Shown one piece after another: positions 36,623 through 44,120 of a stretch of 64,000 nt of DNA (position 1 is its first letter; each line of letters begins with the position of its first letter). This DNA comes from Brevibacterium sediminis (GTDB lineage: Bacteria; Actinomycetota; Actinomycetes; Actinomycetales; Brevibacteriaceae), in the NCBI RefSeq assembly GCF_013623905.1, contig NZ_JABKDD010000005.1, positions 213,934 to 277,933 on the forward strand, written 5' to 3'. A program made the translations under genes and the position numbers. Below the pieces are notes generated by a model that saw only the letters and a program-made list of their open reading frames with translations, did not search any database and had not been told where the DNA came from.

Positions 36623-37266
36623 TGATGAAGACCATCGACAAGTACCTCAGTCGGCTCGAGAACTTCCTGGCCGGCGGCTGCCTCATCGCGGCCACCGCCT
36701 TGGCGGTCTTCGCCGTGCTTCTGCGCAATATCACCGGTGACGTCCTCTTCTGGTCCGAGGAGGCGGTCATCTACCTCATCATCTTCTCGACGTTCTTCGG
36801 CGCGGTGGTCACCCTGCGCCACAACGAGCACGTCGCCGTCGACATCATGCCGGCTCTGCTCAAGGGCAAGGCGAAGAAGTTCTTCGTCGTCCTCGGCGGA
36901 CTGGCCACTCTGGTCTACGCAGGCTTCATCGCCTACCTGTCGTGGGCGCTCATCACCGAACCGTTCTCGCGGACGACTATCACCCCGGCGCTCAAGCTGC
37001 CGCTGTGGGTCGTCGAACTCTCGCTGGCCGTAGGCATGACTCTGTTCTTCATCCGCGCCGTTGAGATGACCATCCGTGCCCTGCGCACTCCTGCGACGGA
37101 ACTCGACAAGGATGTCCTCGCCGAGGAGGCCGCCGCCGTCGGCATCGACGTCGAAGACATCGCGATCGTCGATGACGGAAGCGACCGCACAAACCGCACG
37201 GACGGAGCCAACGGGGGCGACCGCCTCGGCGATGGCGGGACCGACGAGAAGGGAGGCGATCGCTGA
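36622..37266 (+). CDS. dctQ: TRAP transporter small permease
   Basis: 214-aa DctQ-type membrane subunit with four spans (GCLIAATALAVFAVLL; VIYLIIFSTFFGAVVTL; VLGGLATLVYAGFIAYLSW; VELSLAVGMTLFFIRAVEM) and the conserved LRHNEHVAVD after span 2. It links the binding protein to the large permease. After the last span it carries an unusual tail of about 60 residues rich in Asp, Glu, Gly, Asn and Arg that is absent from minimal DctQ proteins. It is translationally coupled on both sides by overlapping stop/start codons. Confidence 0.86.
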   Translation: MMKTIDKYLSRLENFLAGGCLIAATALAVFAVLLRNITGDVLFWSEEAVIYLIIFSTFFGAVVTLRHNEHVAVDIMPALLKGKAKKFFVVLGGLATLVYAGFIAYLSWALITEPFSRTTITPALKLPLWVVELSLAVGMTLFFIRAVEMTIRALRTPATELDKDVLAEEAAAVGIDVEDIAIVDDGSDRTNRTDGANGGDRLGDGGTDEKGGDR

Positions 37267-38549
37267 TGTTCGAAGCCACCATCGTCCTCATCGTCGTCCT
37301 CATCGCACTGCTCGTCACCTCGGCGCCGATCGCGGTCGCTTTGGGTCTGACGAGCATCGTCTACTTCTACTACTTCACGCTCATTCCGATGACCCAGGTT
37401 TCGGAACGGCTGTTCAATGCGCTTAACTCGTTCCCGCTCATGGCGATCCCGTTCTTCATCCTCGCGGCGAACATCATGTCCCGCGGCGGGATCTCCCGAC
37501 GGCTGACCGACTTCGGTGCGGCCATGGTCGGGCATCTGCGCGGCGGCATGGCGATCACCACGGTGCTCGCGTGCATGTTCTTCGCCGCGGTCTCCGGGTC
37601 CTCACCGGCCACGGTCGTCGCGGTCGGTGCGCTGATGATTCCGGCGATGATCAAGAACGGGTACCCGAAGGAGTTCTCCACGGGACTCGTCGCCACCTCG
37701 GGGTCGTTGGGCATCCTCATCCCGCCGTCGATTCCGCTCATCGTCTTCGGCATCGCCACCGAGCAGAACATCGGCGACCTGTTCCTCGCAGGCGTCCTGC
37801 CGGGCATCCTCGCCGGCGTGATGCTGTTGGGCATGGCTGTGTTCGTCGCTTGGAAGAAGGGCTACGGTCACGCCGGGGTCGGCTTCCGGATGTCGAACAA
37901 GGACAAGTTGAAGGCGTTCCGGGATGCGATTCTCGCTCTTGCGCTGCCGTTCCTCGTCCTCGGCGGAATCTACTCCGGATGGTTCACCCCCACCGAGGCG
38001 GCCGCCGTGGCCGTCGCTTATTCGCTGGTCGTGTCGCTGCTCATCTACCGCGAGATCAAGATCTCGCAGCTGTGGGAGGTCACGCTGGCGTCGGTGAAGA
38101 CCTCGGCGATGGTCATGTTCATCATCGCCAACGGCATTCTCTTCACCTTCGTGCTCGCCAGTGAGCGGATCCCGGGTCAGATCTCGACGACGATCACCGA
38201 ATGGGACCTGCAGCCGTGGCAGTTCCTCATCCTCGTCAACATCCTGCTGCTGTTCGTCGGCTGTGTGATGGAGACATCCTCGGCGATCCTCATCCTCGCC
38301 CCGATCCTGCTGCCGATCGCGATGGAGCTGGGCATCGACCCGATCCACTTCGGCATCATCGTGGTGATGAACCTCGAGATCGGCATGATCACACCGCCGC
38401 TCGGCCTCAACCTGTTCGTCGCCTCGGGCATGTCCGGGATGAGCGTGATGGGAGTGGCGAAAGCCGCGATCCCGAGTGCGCTGGTGCTGCTGGCGGCACT
38501 CGTACTGGTCACGTTCGTGCCGTTCTTCGCCACAGCGTTCGTGGGGTGA
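37266..38549 (+). CDS. dctM: TRAP transporter large permease
   Basis: 427-aa DctM-type ion-transporter subunit with about 12 spans. Signatures: LNSFPLMAIPFFILAANIMSRGG near the start, AAVSGSSPATVVAVGALMIPAM, SLGILIPPSIPLIVFGIATE and GMITPPLGLNLFVASGMSG, the helical hairpins that bind sodium and substrate. The ATG overlaps the dctQ stop. The operon ends at a clear hairpin terminator 28 bp downstream. Import is driven by the sodium gradient. Confidence 0.88.
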   Translation: MFEATIVLIVVLIALLVTSAPIAVALGLTSIVYFYYFTLIPMTQVSERLFNALNSFPLMAIPFFILAANIMSRGGISRRLTDFGAAMVGHLRGGMAITTVLACMFFAAVSGSSPATVVAVGALMIPAMIKNGYPKEFSTGLVATSGSLGILIPPSIPLIVFGIATEQNIGDLFLAGVLPGILAGVMLLGMAVFVAWKKGYGHAGVGFRMSNKDKLKAFRDAILALALPFLVLGGIYSGWFTPTEAAAVAVAYSLVVSLLIYREIKISQLWEVTLASVKTSAMVMFIIANGILFTFVLASERIPGQISTTITEWDLQPWQFLILVNILLLFVGCVMETSSAILILAPILLPIAMELGIDPIHFGIIVVMNLEIGMITPPLGLNLFVASGMSGMSVMGVAKAAIPSALVLLAALVLVTFVPFFATAFVG

Positions 38550-38576
38550 CACTTCGGCAGTGATGACCGACCGTTG

Positions 38577-38620
38577 CGGGGCGGCGTTTGTGAAGTTTCG
38601 CTTACGTCGCCCCGTTTCTA
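38577..38620 (+). terminator. hairpin terminator after dctM
   Basis: CGGGGCG (38577-38583) pairs with CGCCCCG (38608-38614) around a 24-nt loop, followed by TTTCTATT. Confidence 0.65.
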
Positions 38621-38708
38621 TTCCTACTACAGACATCAACCAGCATCTGCCGTTCTAGGACACCGAACCGGCTCCGTGTCAGTACCGGACGAAAGAATTT
38701 GTCTACGA

Positions 38709-39506
38709 ATGGCAAGCCCGCAAGAGCACCCGGTTATGGATGAGGAAGCGATGATGAAGACTCTTCGGACCAAAATGTTGCAACTGTTCCTCTGGTGCCG
38801 CAAAGTTTTCGAAGCCGGCTCTACAAAGTGGTGGCCCGGGCTTGCGCTTATTCTCGTCGGACTCCTTGTATCCGCAATTCTGTACTTGCTCGTCGAGTAC
38901 GTCTTCGCCCACTCGTTGATTTCAGTCGGTTGGCATGAGGCAATGCCAAAGATCGCATCGGTGTTCACAAGCCCATTGATCGTCACTGGTGTTTATATGC
39001 TGATATTCCATTTGCGAGCAAAACATCGGGCCGACCCTCTCTTCATCGTTGTCGGCTCTGCCCGGCTCGGCTATTGGTTGTGGGGGCTGACAACAACGCT
39101 GATCTGTGTAGCTGGACCAGCTTTATGGCTCACCGGGGTCAGCCCTATGGCCGGGGCCACAGCCGCTTTCTCGGCCGTGTTCATCACGATCGGAGCCACG
39201 CTGGTAGAGCAGCCAAAGCCCGAGATGAAGATCAATTCCCTTCTCCTCTTGAAGCGAGTCGCGAACTGGCAACTTATTTCTGGAAGCGCAGTGATAGCAA
39301 TGTTGTATGAGTCTCCCAAGCCTCATATGAATCTGTTTACTCAGCTTGGTGACAACAGAGGATTCATGTTCTACCTCATGATGTTGTGGGTGATCGGCGC
39401 TGGTGGACTCACTGTTCTACTTGAGCCTCTCAAATACAAGTTGGAAGAGGAAAGAACCTCTGCGCCACCATCTGCCTCTTGGTACAGCAGTTCTCGATAT
39501 GTTTGA
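38709..39506 (+). CDS. orphan membrane protein of lower GC
   Basis: 265-aa protein not recognised. It has about six predicted spans (GLALILVGLLVSAILYLLVEYVF; VFTSPLIVTGVYMLIFHL; LGYWLWGLTTTLICVAGPALW; GATAAFSAVFITIGATLV; QLISGSAVIAMLY; FYLMMLWVIGAGGLTVLLEPL). Codon choice is visibly more AT-rich than that of its neighbours (many aaa, ttg, att, tat codons). The start is uncertain: ATG 38709 or ATG 38736. It stands alone between the dctM terminator and the merR promoter, with no partner gene, suggesting acquired DNA. Confidence 0.6.
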   Translation: MASPQEHPVMDEEAMMKTLRTKMLQLFLWCRKVFEAGSTKWWPGLALILVGLLVSAILYLLVEYVFAHSLISVGWHEAMPKIASVFTSPLIVTGVYMLIFHLRAKHRADPLFIVVGSARLGYWLWGLTTTLICVAGPALWLTGVSPMAGATAAFSAVFITIGATLVEQPKPEMKINSLLLLKRVANWQLISGSAVIAMLYESPKPHMNLFTQLGDNRGFMFYLMMLWVIGAGGLTVLLEPLKYKLEEERTSAPPSASWYSSSRYV

Positions 39507-39528
39507 TGGATTTGCCTAGTTCGATCCC

Positions 39529-39559
39529 TTGACTTCGAGTGCACTCAAACCTCTAGCGT
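39529..39559 (+). promoter_or_regulatory. MerR-type promoter with 19-bp spacer
   Basis: -35 TTGACT (39529-39534), a 19-bp spacer and -10 TAGCGT (39554-39559). The spacer carries the palindrome GAGTGCACTC (39537-39546). Over-long spacers with a central dyad are the hallmark of promoters that MerR proteins twist into activity. The start codon lies 7 nt past the -10 box, so the mRNA is probably leaderless. Confidence 0.75.
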
Positions 39560-39566
39560 TGGCGCT

Positions 39567-39992
39567 ATGCCACCTACTACGGACAGTGCATCGATTCCGA
39601 TCGAGACCCTATCGATCAGCGAAGTCTGCAACCGACTCGGCATCACAGCACACACTGCGCGGTACTACGAACGCATAGGGCTGCTCCACGTGGGACGTTC
39701 ACCCTCAGGTCGCCGCGTCTTCGACCAGAGAGCCGTCGACCGGCTCGATTTCCTCGTGCGCATGCGGTCCTCGGGCATGGGCATCTCCGAACTCACCCGC
39801 TATGTCGACCTCGTCAACCAGGGCGAGTCGACCACACCTGAACGCCTGCAGATTATGCGCGACCAACGGCAGCGGATCATCGAGCAGATCCGCGACCTCG
39901 AACGAGCACTGACCGCCACCGAATACAAGATCGCCGTCTACGGCGGCGCTCCCGACGACACTTCTCATTCTCCGAAAGGACACCACTCATGA
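39567..39992 (+). CDS. MerR-family regulator
   Basis: 141-aa regulator. Its N-terminal winged helix is SEVCNRLGITAHTARYYERI, followed by wing residues and the effector-linked region FLVRMRSSGMGISELTRYVDL and a coiled dimer helix (MRDQRQRIIEQIRDLERAL). It lacks Cys pairs for metal binding, so it is of the stress/drug type rather than MerR proper. It sits in an operon with the aldo/keto reductase, whose ATG overlaps its stop. The promoter has the 19-bp spacer expected for self-activation. Confidence 0.87.
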   Translation: MPPTTDSASIPIETLSISEVCNRLGITAHTARYYERIGLLHVGRSPSGRRVFDQRAVDRLDFLVRMRSSGMGISELTRYVDLVNQGESTTPERLQIMRDQRQRIIEQIRDLERALTATEYKIAVYGGAPDDTSHSPKGHHS

Positions 39993-41017
39993 CCACCACA
40001 ACCAGCCGCCTCGGCGACCTCGAGGTCTCCCCCATCGGCTTCGGCTGCATGGCCCTGTCCCACGTGTATGGCGGCACCACTGACGACGATGCACGCGCCA
40101 CACTTGGCAAGGTGGTCGACGCCGGCATCACTCTGCTCGACACTGCCGACGTCTACGGCGAACCTCGCGAGGGCACCACCGGTCCCGCTGGAACGAACGA
40201 GGAGATGCTCGCTCCGTTCCTCGCCAGGCGCCGCGATGATGTCCAGCTCGCCACGAAATTCGGCATCACCGGGCTGCGAACGCTCTCCGACGGATCGACG
40301 AAACGAACCGACGGACGGCCCGAGTACGCACACGAAGCGTGCGACGCTTCGCTGCGCCGCCTCGGCGTGGATTCGATCGATCTCTACTATCTGCATCGGC
40401 CGGATCCCGATGTTCCCATCGAGGACACGGTCGGGGCGATGGCCGAGCTGGTCACGGCCGGCAAGGTCGCGCACATCGGACTGTCCGAGGTCACCGCGGA
40501 CGAGCTGCGTCGTGCCCATGCGATCCACCCGATCACCGCGGTCCAATCCGAATGGAGCCTGTGGTCGCGTGATGTTGAAGACCACGTTGTGCCCGCCTGC
40601 GCGAAGCTCGGGGTCGGGTTCGTCCCGTACAGCCCGCTGGGTCGCGGATTCCTCACCGGAACCCTGACGAAGGACCAGGTGGCAGGCGATGTCCGCGGCG
40701 GGACCGCGCGCATGGGTGATGCGTGGGATGCCAACCAGCGGATCGTCTCCATCGTCGCCGAGGTGGCCGACCGTCACGGAGCGACCAATGCTCAGGTGGC
40801 GTTGGGTTGGCTCCTTCACCGTGCAGCAGAGATGGGAGTCGGCGCGGTTCCGATTCCGGGCTCCCGCAAGCCCGAACGCAGTCTGGAGAACTTCGGCGCT
40901 CTCGACTTGCGGCTCGAGCCTGAAGACATGCGGCGACTTGATGAGATCCGCACCCTCGTCGAAGGCGGTCGCAACATCGTCGACAACCCGAAGTGGATCA
41001 GTTCCGGACGGGAGTGA
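39989..41017 (+). CDS. aldo/keto reductase
   Basis: 342-aa NADPH-dependent barrel reductase with the catalytic tetrad: Asp and Tyr in LLDTADVYGE, Lys in LATKFGI and His in YYLHRPDP. The C-terminal cofactor site includes AVPIPGSRKPERSLEN. It is of the AKR group often paired with a MerR regulator, which reduces reactive aldehydes or quinones under stress. It is translated from an ATG overlapping the merR stop. Three 23-bp repeats begin at the base after its stop codon. Confidence 0.88.
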   Translation: MTTTTSRLGDLEVSPIGFGCMALSHVYGGTTDDDARATLGKVVDAGITLLDTADVYGEPREGTTGPAGTNEEMLAPFLARRRDDVQLATKFGITGLRTLSDGSTKRTDGRPEYAHEACDASLRRLGVDSIDLYYLHRPDPDVPIEDTVGAMAELVTAGKVAHIGLSEVTADELRRAHAIHPITAVQSEWSLWSRDVEDHVVPACAKLGVGFVPYSPLGRGFLTGTLTKDQVAGDVRGGTARMGDAWDANQRIVSIVAEVADRHGATNAQVALGWLLHRAAEMGVGAVPIPGSRKPERSLENFGALDLRLEPEDMRRLDEIRTLVEGGRNIVDNPKWISSGRE

Positions 41018-41086
41018 AGGACACGCGAAACAGCAGCGTATGAATCCCGCAAACGGTAGCGTATAGACTCCGCAAACAGTAGCGTA
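41018..41086. repeat. three tandem 23-bp repeats
   Basis: Units at 41018-41040, 41041-41063 and 41064-41086 share the core GCAAACNGTAGCGTA at the right end (the first unit is more diverged). They abut the aldo/keto reductase stop codon without spacers. A palindrome GCCGATCGTCGGC follows at 41087-41099. Possible roles are an iteron-like protein-binding array or the end of a lost mobile element; neither is shown. Confidence 0.75.
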
Positions 41087-41158
41087 GCCGATCGTCGGCA
41101 ACGTCGGATTGCCCGAACATCACCCACCCTGACCTGGTACTTTACCGTTCGTCACGCC

Positions 41159-42466
41159 TCAACCAATAAAACCCATCACCGACTCCTTGACCTGCAGGGC
41201 AGCGAGGAACCCGAACAGGGCCAAGCACACGGCCAGCAGCACGTTCGACCACTTCGTGTTGCGCAGCTGAGCCGGAACGGATGAGCGGTTGAGGATGACG
41301 AGCAGCGCCAGGGCGAGCACCGGCAGGATGAACGCGCTGATCGCCGCGTAGACGAGCACGAGGGTGACGGGTTTGCCGAGGCTCATGATGACCAACGTCG
41401 CGATCGAAAGGTAGACGAGGACGCCGCGGAACTCGATCGACCTCGCCGACATCTCATTGGCCGGCTCGTCCTGGTGCGGGTACCGACGCAGCACGCGCAG
41501 GCAGTCGGCAGTGACGTAGGCAATGCCCGAGAACCCGCCGAGGACACTCGTGTACACCACGGCGAGGAAGCTGATGAGGAACACCAACCGCCCGGTCTCA
41601 CCGATCCGACCCACCAGGTCATCGGCGATCGCGAACAGCGCATCATTGTCCGCAATAGTGAAGCCCTGCCCGTAGAGGATGAAGGCTCCCACAGCGCTCA
41701 TCGCCACGGCGAAGATGAAGACGAGTCCATAGCTGATGACGAGGTCAAGGCGGACGACCGGCTTCCAGTCAGGGGTCCGCCACGCCTTCTCGCGGATCCA
41801 GAACGAGTAGGCGAGGATGCCGGTCGCTCCCCCGACCCCGCCGATGAGCGACATCACCGTGATGATCGAAGTGTTCGGGAACGTCGGCACGATCGTCTCT
41901 GCGGCGACCGCTTGAGCGTCCTGGCCTTGGAACACTGAGATCGCCAGGGCCAGGATGCCGAAGAACATGATGATTCCGAAGCCCATCATGGCCTTTTCGA
42001 CGATCCCGTAGCGGCCGATGCCGACAAGCACCGCCGCGGACAGCAGCACAACGATCGCGGTCGGCCAGAACGGCAGAACCGGGAAGATCGCCTGCAGAAT
42101 CGTCGTCGTCACCGCGACGACTCCAGCTCCGAAGAACAGCCCGACGAGCAGCTCCGCGATGAGGAACAGCACGGGGAACGTCCGCCCGCCAAATCGAGTG
42201 AGATGGGAGATCAGGGACCGGTCGCCGCTCATCTGCAGCCGCGACACCGCCTCGGAGAGGACGAACTTGAGGATGATGCCGACCGTGAACACCCAGATGA
42301 GCGCCAGACCATATTCGGCGCCGGAGTTCATCGTCGTGATCATGTCCGAAGCGCCGACGCTGGCCAGTGCCAACACGATCCCCGGACCGATGAGGCGGAG
42401 GCGTCCAGCCCATGATGTCGGCGCCGAGGCGGCGTTCTTCGTCTGCGATGTCGTTTCGGCGGACAT
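41159..42466 (-). CDS. Nramp-superfamily transporter lacking the usual metal motifs
   Basis: 435-aa protein with about 11 spans of the Nramp/LeuT fold. The span-1 unwound segment reads GASDMITTMNSG instead of the DPGN motif, and span 6 reads GGVGGATGILAYSFWIRE without the MPH motif that binds Mn or Fe. Relatives that lack these motifs include magnesium-selective NRMT proteins and uncharacterised actinobacterial groups, so the substrate is open. I chose ATG 42466; an AAGGAG stands 12 bp before it, and an upstream GTG at 42487 precedes that site. It is divergent from arr. Confidence 0.72.
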   Translation of the reverse strand: MSAETTSQTKNAASAPTSWAGRLRLIGPGIVLALASVGASDMITTMNSGAEYGLALIWVFTVGIILKFVLSEAVSRLQMSGDRSLISHLTRFGGRTFPVLFLIAELLVGLFFGAGVVAVTTTILQAIFPVLPFWPTAIVVLLSAAVLVGIGRYGIVEKAMMGFGIIMFFGILALAISVFQGQDAQAVAAETIVPTFPNTSIITVMSLIGGVGGATGILAYSFWIREKAWRTPDWKPVVRLDLVISYGLVFIFAVAMSAVGAFILYGQGFTIADNDALFAIADDLVGRIGETGRLVFLISFLAVVYTSVLGGFSGIAYVTADCLRVLRRYPHQDEPANEMSARSIEFRGVLVYLSIATLVIMSLGKPVTLVLVYAAISAFILPVLALALLVILNRSSVPAQLRNTKWSNVLLAVCLALFGFLAALQVKESVMGFIG

Positions 42467-42701
42467 TGGCGGGGTGGGCTCCTTCACGTGGGTTCGTCGA
42501 CGCCGCCGGAATCGTTCGCACGGGCATCGTTCGCTCAGGAGAGTATGGCCGAGGTCGTCACATTCCGGGACGAAAGTCTCACCACCCGGGAAACGCCGCT
42601 ACCTCAATCCGTTCCGCAACGCTCCGCGTCAACCGCTCAAGGCCCATTCTAGTCGCCGAATCCGAGGCCGATTCGCAGTCTTCGAGCGTATATTCGACGC
42701 C

Positions 42702-43115
42702 ATGGCTGACGCACTCGATGAGGGACCCTTCTTCCATGGCACCCGTGCCGAACTCGCTCCCGGAGACCTGCTGACCGCAGGCTTCGCCTCGAACTACCGA
42801 CCCGAAGTGACGATGAATCACATCTACTTCACGGCCCTGCCCGACGGTGCAGGATTAGCCGCCGAGGTGGCCGCCCTCAACGGCGGACAACCGCACGTCT
42901 ACGAGGTCGAACCCCTCGGCGACTACGTCGACGACCCGAACGTCACCGACAAGAAGTTCCCCGGCAACCCCACCCGCTCATTCCGCAGCACCGAACCGCT
43001 GCGCATCGTCCGCGAGCTCACCGACTGGAAACGCCTGAGCGAGCAGGACCTGCAGATGTGGCGCGAACGCCTCGCCGCCATCCGTGAGGATGACAGCAAA
43101 GAGATCATCAACTGA
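42702..43115 (+). CDS. arr: rifampin ADP-ribosyltransferase
   Basis: 137-aa Arr protein, normal length. Hallmarks: FFHGTRAELAPGDLLTAGF at the NAD-binding start, NHIYFTALPDGAGLAAEVA, YEVEPLGDYVDDPNVTDKK, FPGNPTRSFRSTEPLRIV and ELTDW. These match the family that ADP-ribosylates the ansa-chain hydroxyl of rifampin and inactivates it. It is a single gene with no integron or transposon sequences around it, as in many environmental actinomycetes. I chose ATG 42702; the ribosome site is weak. Confidence 0.9.
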   Translation: MADALDEGPFFHGTRAELAPGDLLTAGFASNYRPEVTMNHIYFTALPDGAGLAAEVAALNGGQPHVYEVEPLGDYVDDPNVTDKKFPGNPTRSFRSTEPLRIVRELTDWKRLSEQDLQMWRERLAAIREDDSKEIIN

Positions 43116-43159
43116 CACCGCCGAGGCGGCACAGCGCTGTCCGGTGCGCCCGCGTGGGC

Positions 43160-43642
43160 TCAGTCCTGCTTGGCTCCGAAGACAGGGTGGTCGCTGGCGA
43201 TCGAGATGCGGTTGAACGCGTTGATGAGGATCGTCGACCATTCGATCGCAGAGATCTGTTCGGTCGTCAGGTACTGCGCCACCTCAGCGGCGATCGCGTC
43301 CCGATCCTCCGTCTTGTCCAGCACGGTCAACGACTCGGCCAGGGTCAGCGCCGCGAATTCCTGATCGGTGAAGATCTCGGCCTCATGCCAGCTCGGCAGC
43401 ACGTCGAGCTTGAGCTGGGAGACGCCGGCCTTCCTGGCCGCCGGGGCATGGATGCTCAGGCAGGTGCGGCAGCCGTTGATCTGCGAGACCCGCGTATTCA
43501 CGAGCTCGATGAGCGCATCGTCGAGCCCCGCTTCGCGCGACGCCTTCCGCGAACTCGCGGCCGCCTGGGCCAGCGCCTTGTAGTTCTCGGGGTGGATCTT
43601 GTCGATGAATGGTCGACTTGCGTTGCTCATGCCCTCACTCAC
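43160..43642 (-). CDS. AhpD-like carboxymuconolactone decarboxylase-family protein
   Basis: 160-aa (148 from the internal ATG 43630) all-helical protein. The motif GCRTCLSIHA supplies the CxxC and His of the alkylhydroperoxidase AhpD active site, which reduces peroxides by thiol chemistry. GTG 43642 overlaps the upstream GNAT stop (GTGA); ATG 43630 is an alternative. It is last in the MarR-pirin-GNAT-AhpD series and convergent with arr. The company of a pirin suits oxidative stress defence. Confidence 0.83.
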   Translation of the reverse strand: MSEGMSNASRPFIDKIHPENYKALAQAAASSRKASREAGLDDALIELVNTRVSQINGCRTCLSIHAPAARKAGVSQLKLDVLPSWHEAEIFTDQEFAALTLAESLTVLDKTEDRDAIAAEVAQYLTTEQISAIEWSTILINAFNRISIASDHPVFGAKQD

Positions 43643-44013
43643 GCCTGTCGCTTGACGATGTCGATGTCGGCGCCCGTCGCATTGCGGAACTTTCCGCCTT
43701 GAGCGATGTAGTCGTCGCCGGTCTCCTTCAGCTTCTTGACGAAGAGCGGGCAGACGGGCACGACGGTCACACCACGCTCACGGGAGTCATCGAGCGCCTC
43801 GGCGACGAGGAACTTCGACAGCCCGCGGCCGCCGAACTGCTCGTCGACGACCGTGTGGTGGAAGATGCGTTCGGTCTCCGCGTCGGGTCCGGGCAGGAAG
43901 AATGCGCTCCCGGCGACTGTCCCATCGGCCACGGCGACTTCGTAGGCCTGAGTTGATTCGTTCAGCGAGACCGTGACCTCGGCCCCGGTCTTGTCTTCGA
44001 ATGTCTTCGACAT
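43639..44013 (-). CDS. small GNAT-fold N-acetyltransferase-like protein
   Basis: 124-aa protein of the short YjdJ-type N-acetyltransferase group. After an N-terminal beta meander (YEVAVADGTVAGSAFFL), the acetyl-CoA loop reads VVDEQFGGRGLSKFLVAEAL, followed by VPVCPLFVKKL. This group is typically 90-125 aa and uncharacterised in substrate. It lies between pirin and the AhpD-like gene; its stop overlaps the next start. Confidence 0.8.
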   Translation of the reverse strand: MSKTFEDKTGAEVTVSLNESTQAYEVAVADGTVAGSAFFLPGPDAETERIFHHTVVDEQFGGRGLSKFLVAEALDDSRERGVTVVPVCPLFVKKLKETGDDYIAQGGKFRNATGADIDIVKRQA

Positions 44014-44120
44014 GGTTGACGCTCCTTCTGCTGTGGCGGCTGGGTCTCGGGTTCTACGGTGCCGGCTGACTGACGCGGCGAATTCGGTCGCCGCTGACTA
44101 GGACAGAAATCGGCGCGAAC

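Noticed and set aside
41018..41086. CRISPR array
   Set aside because: The 23-bp units are contiguous with no spacers, and there are no cas genes.
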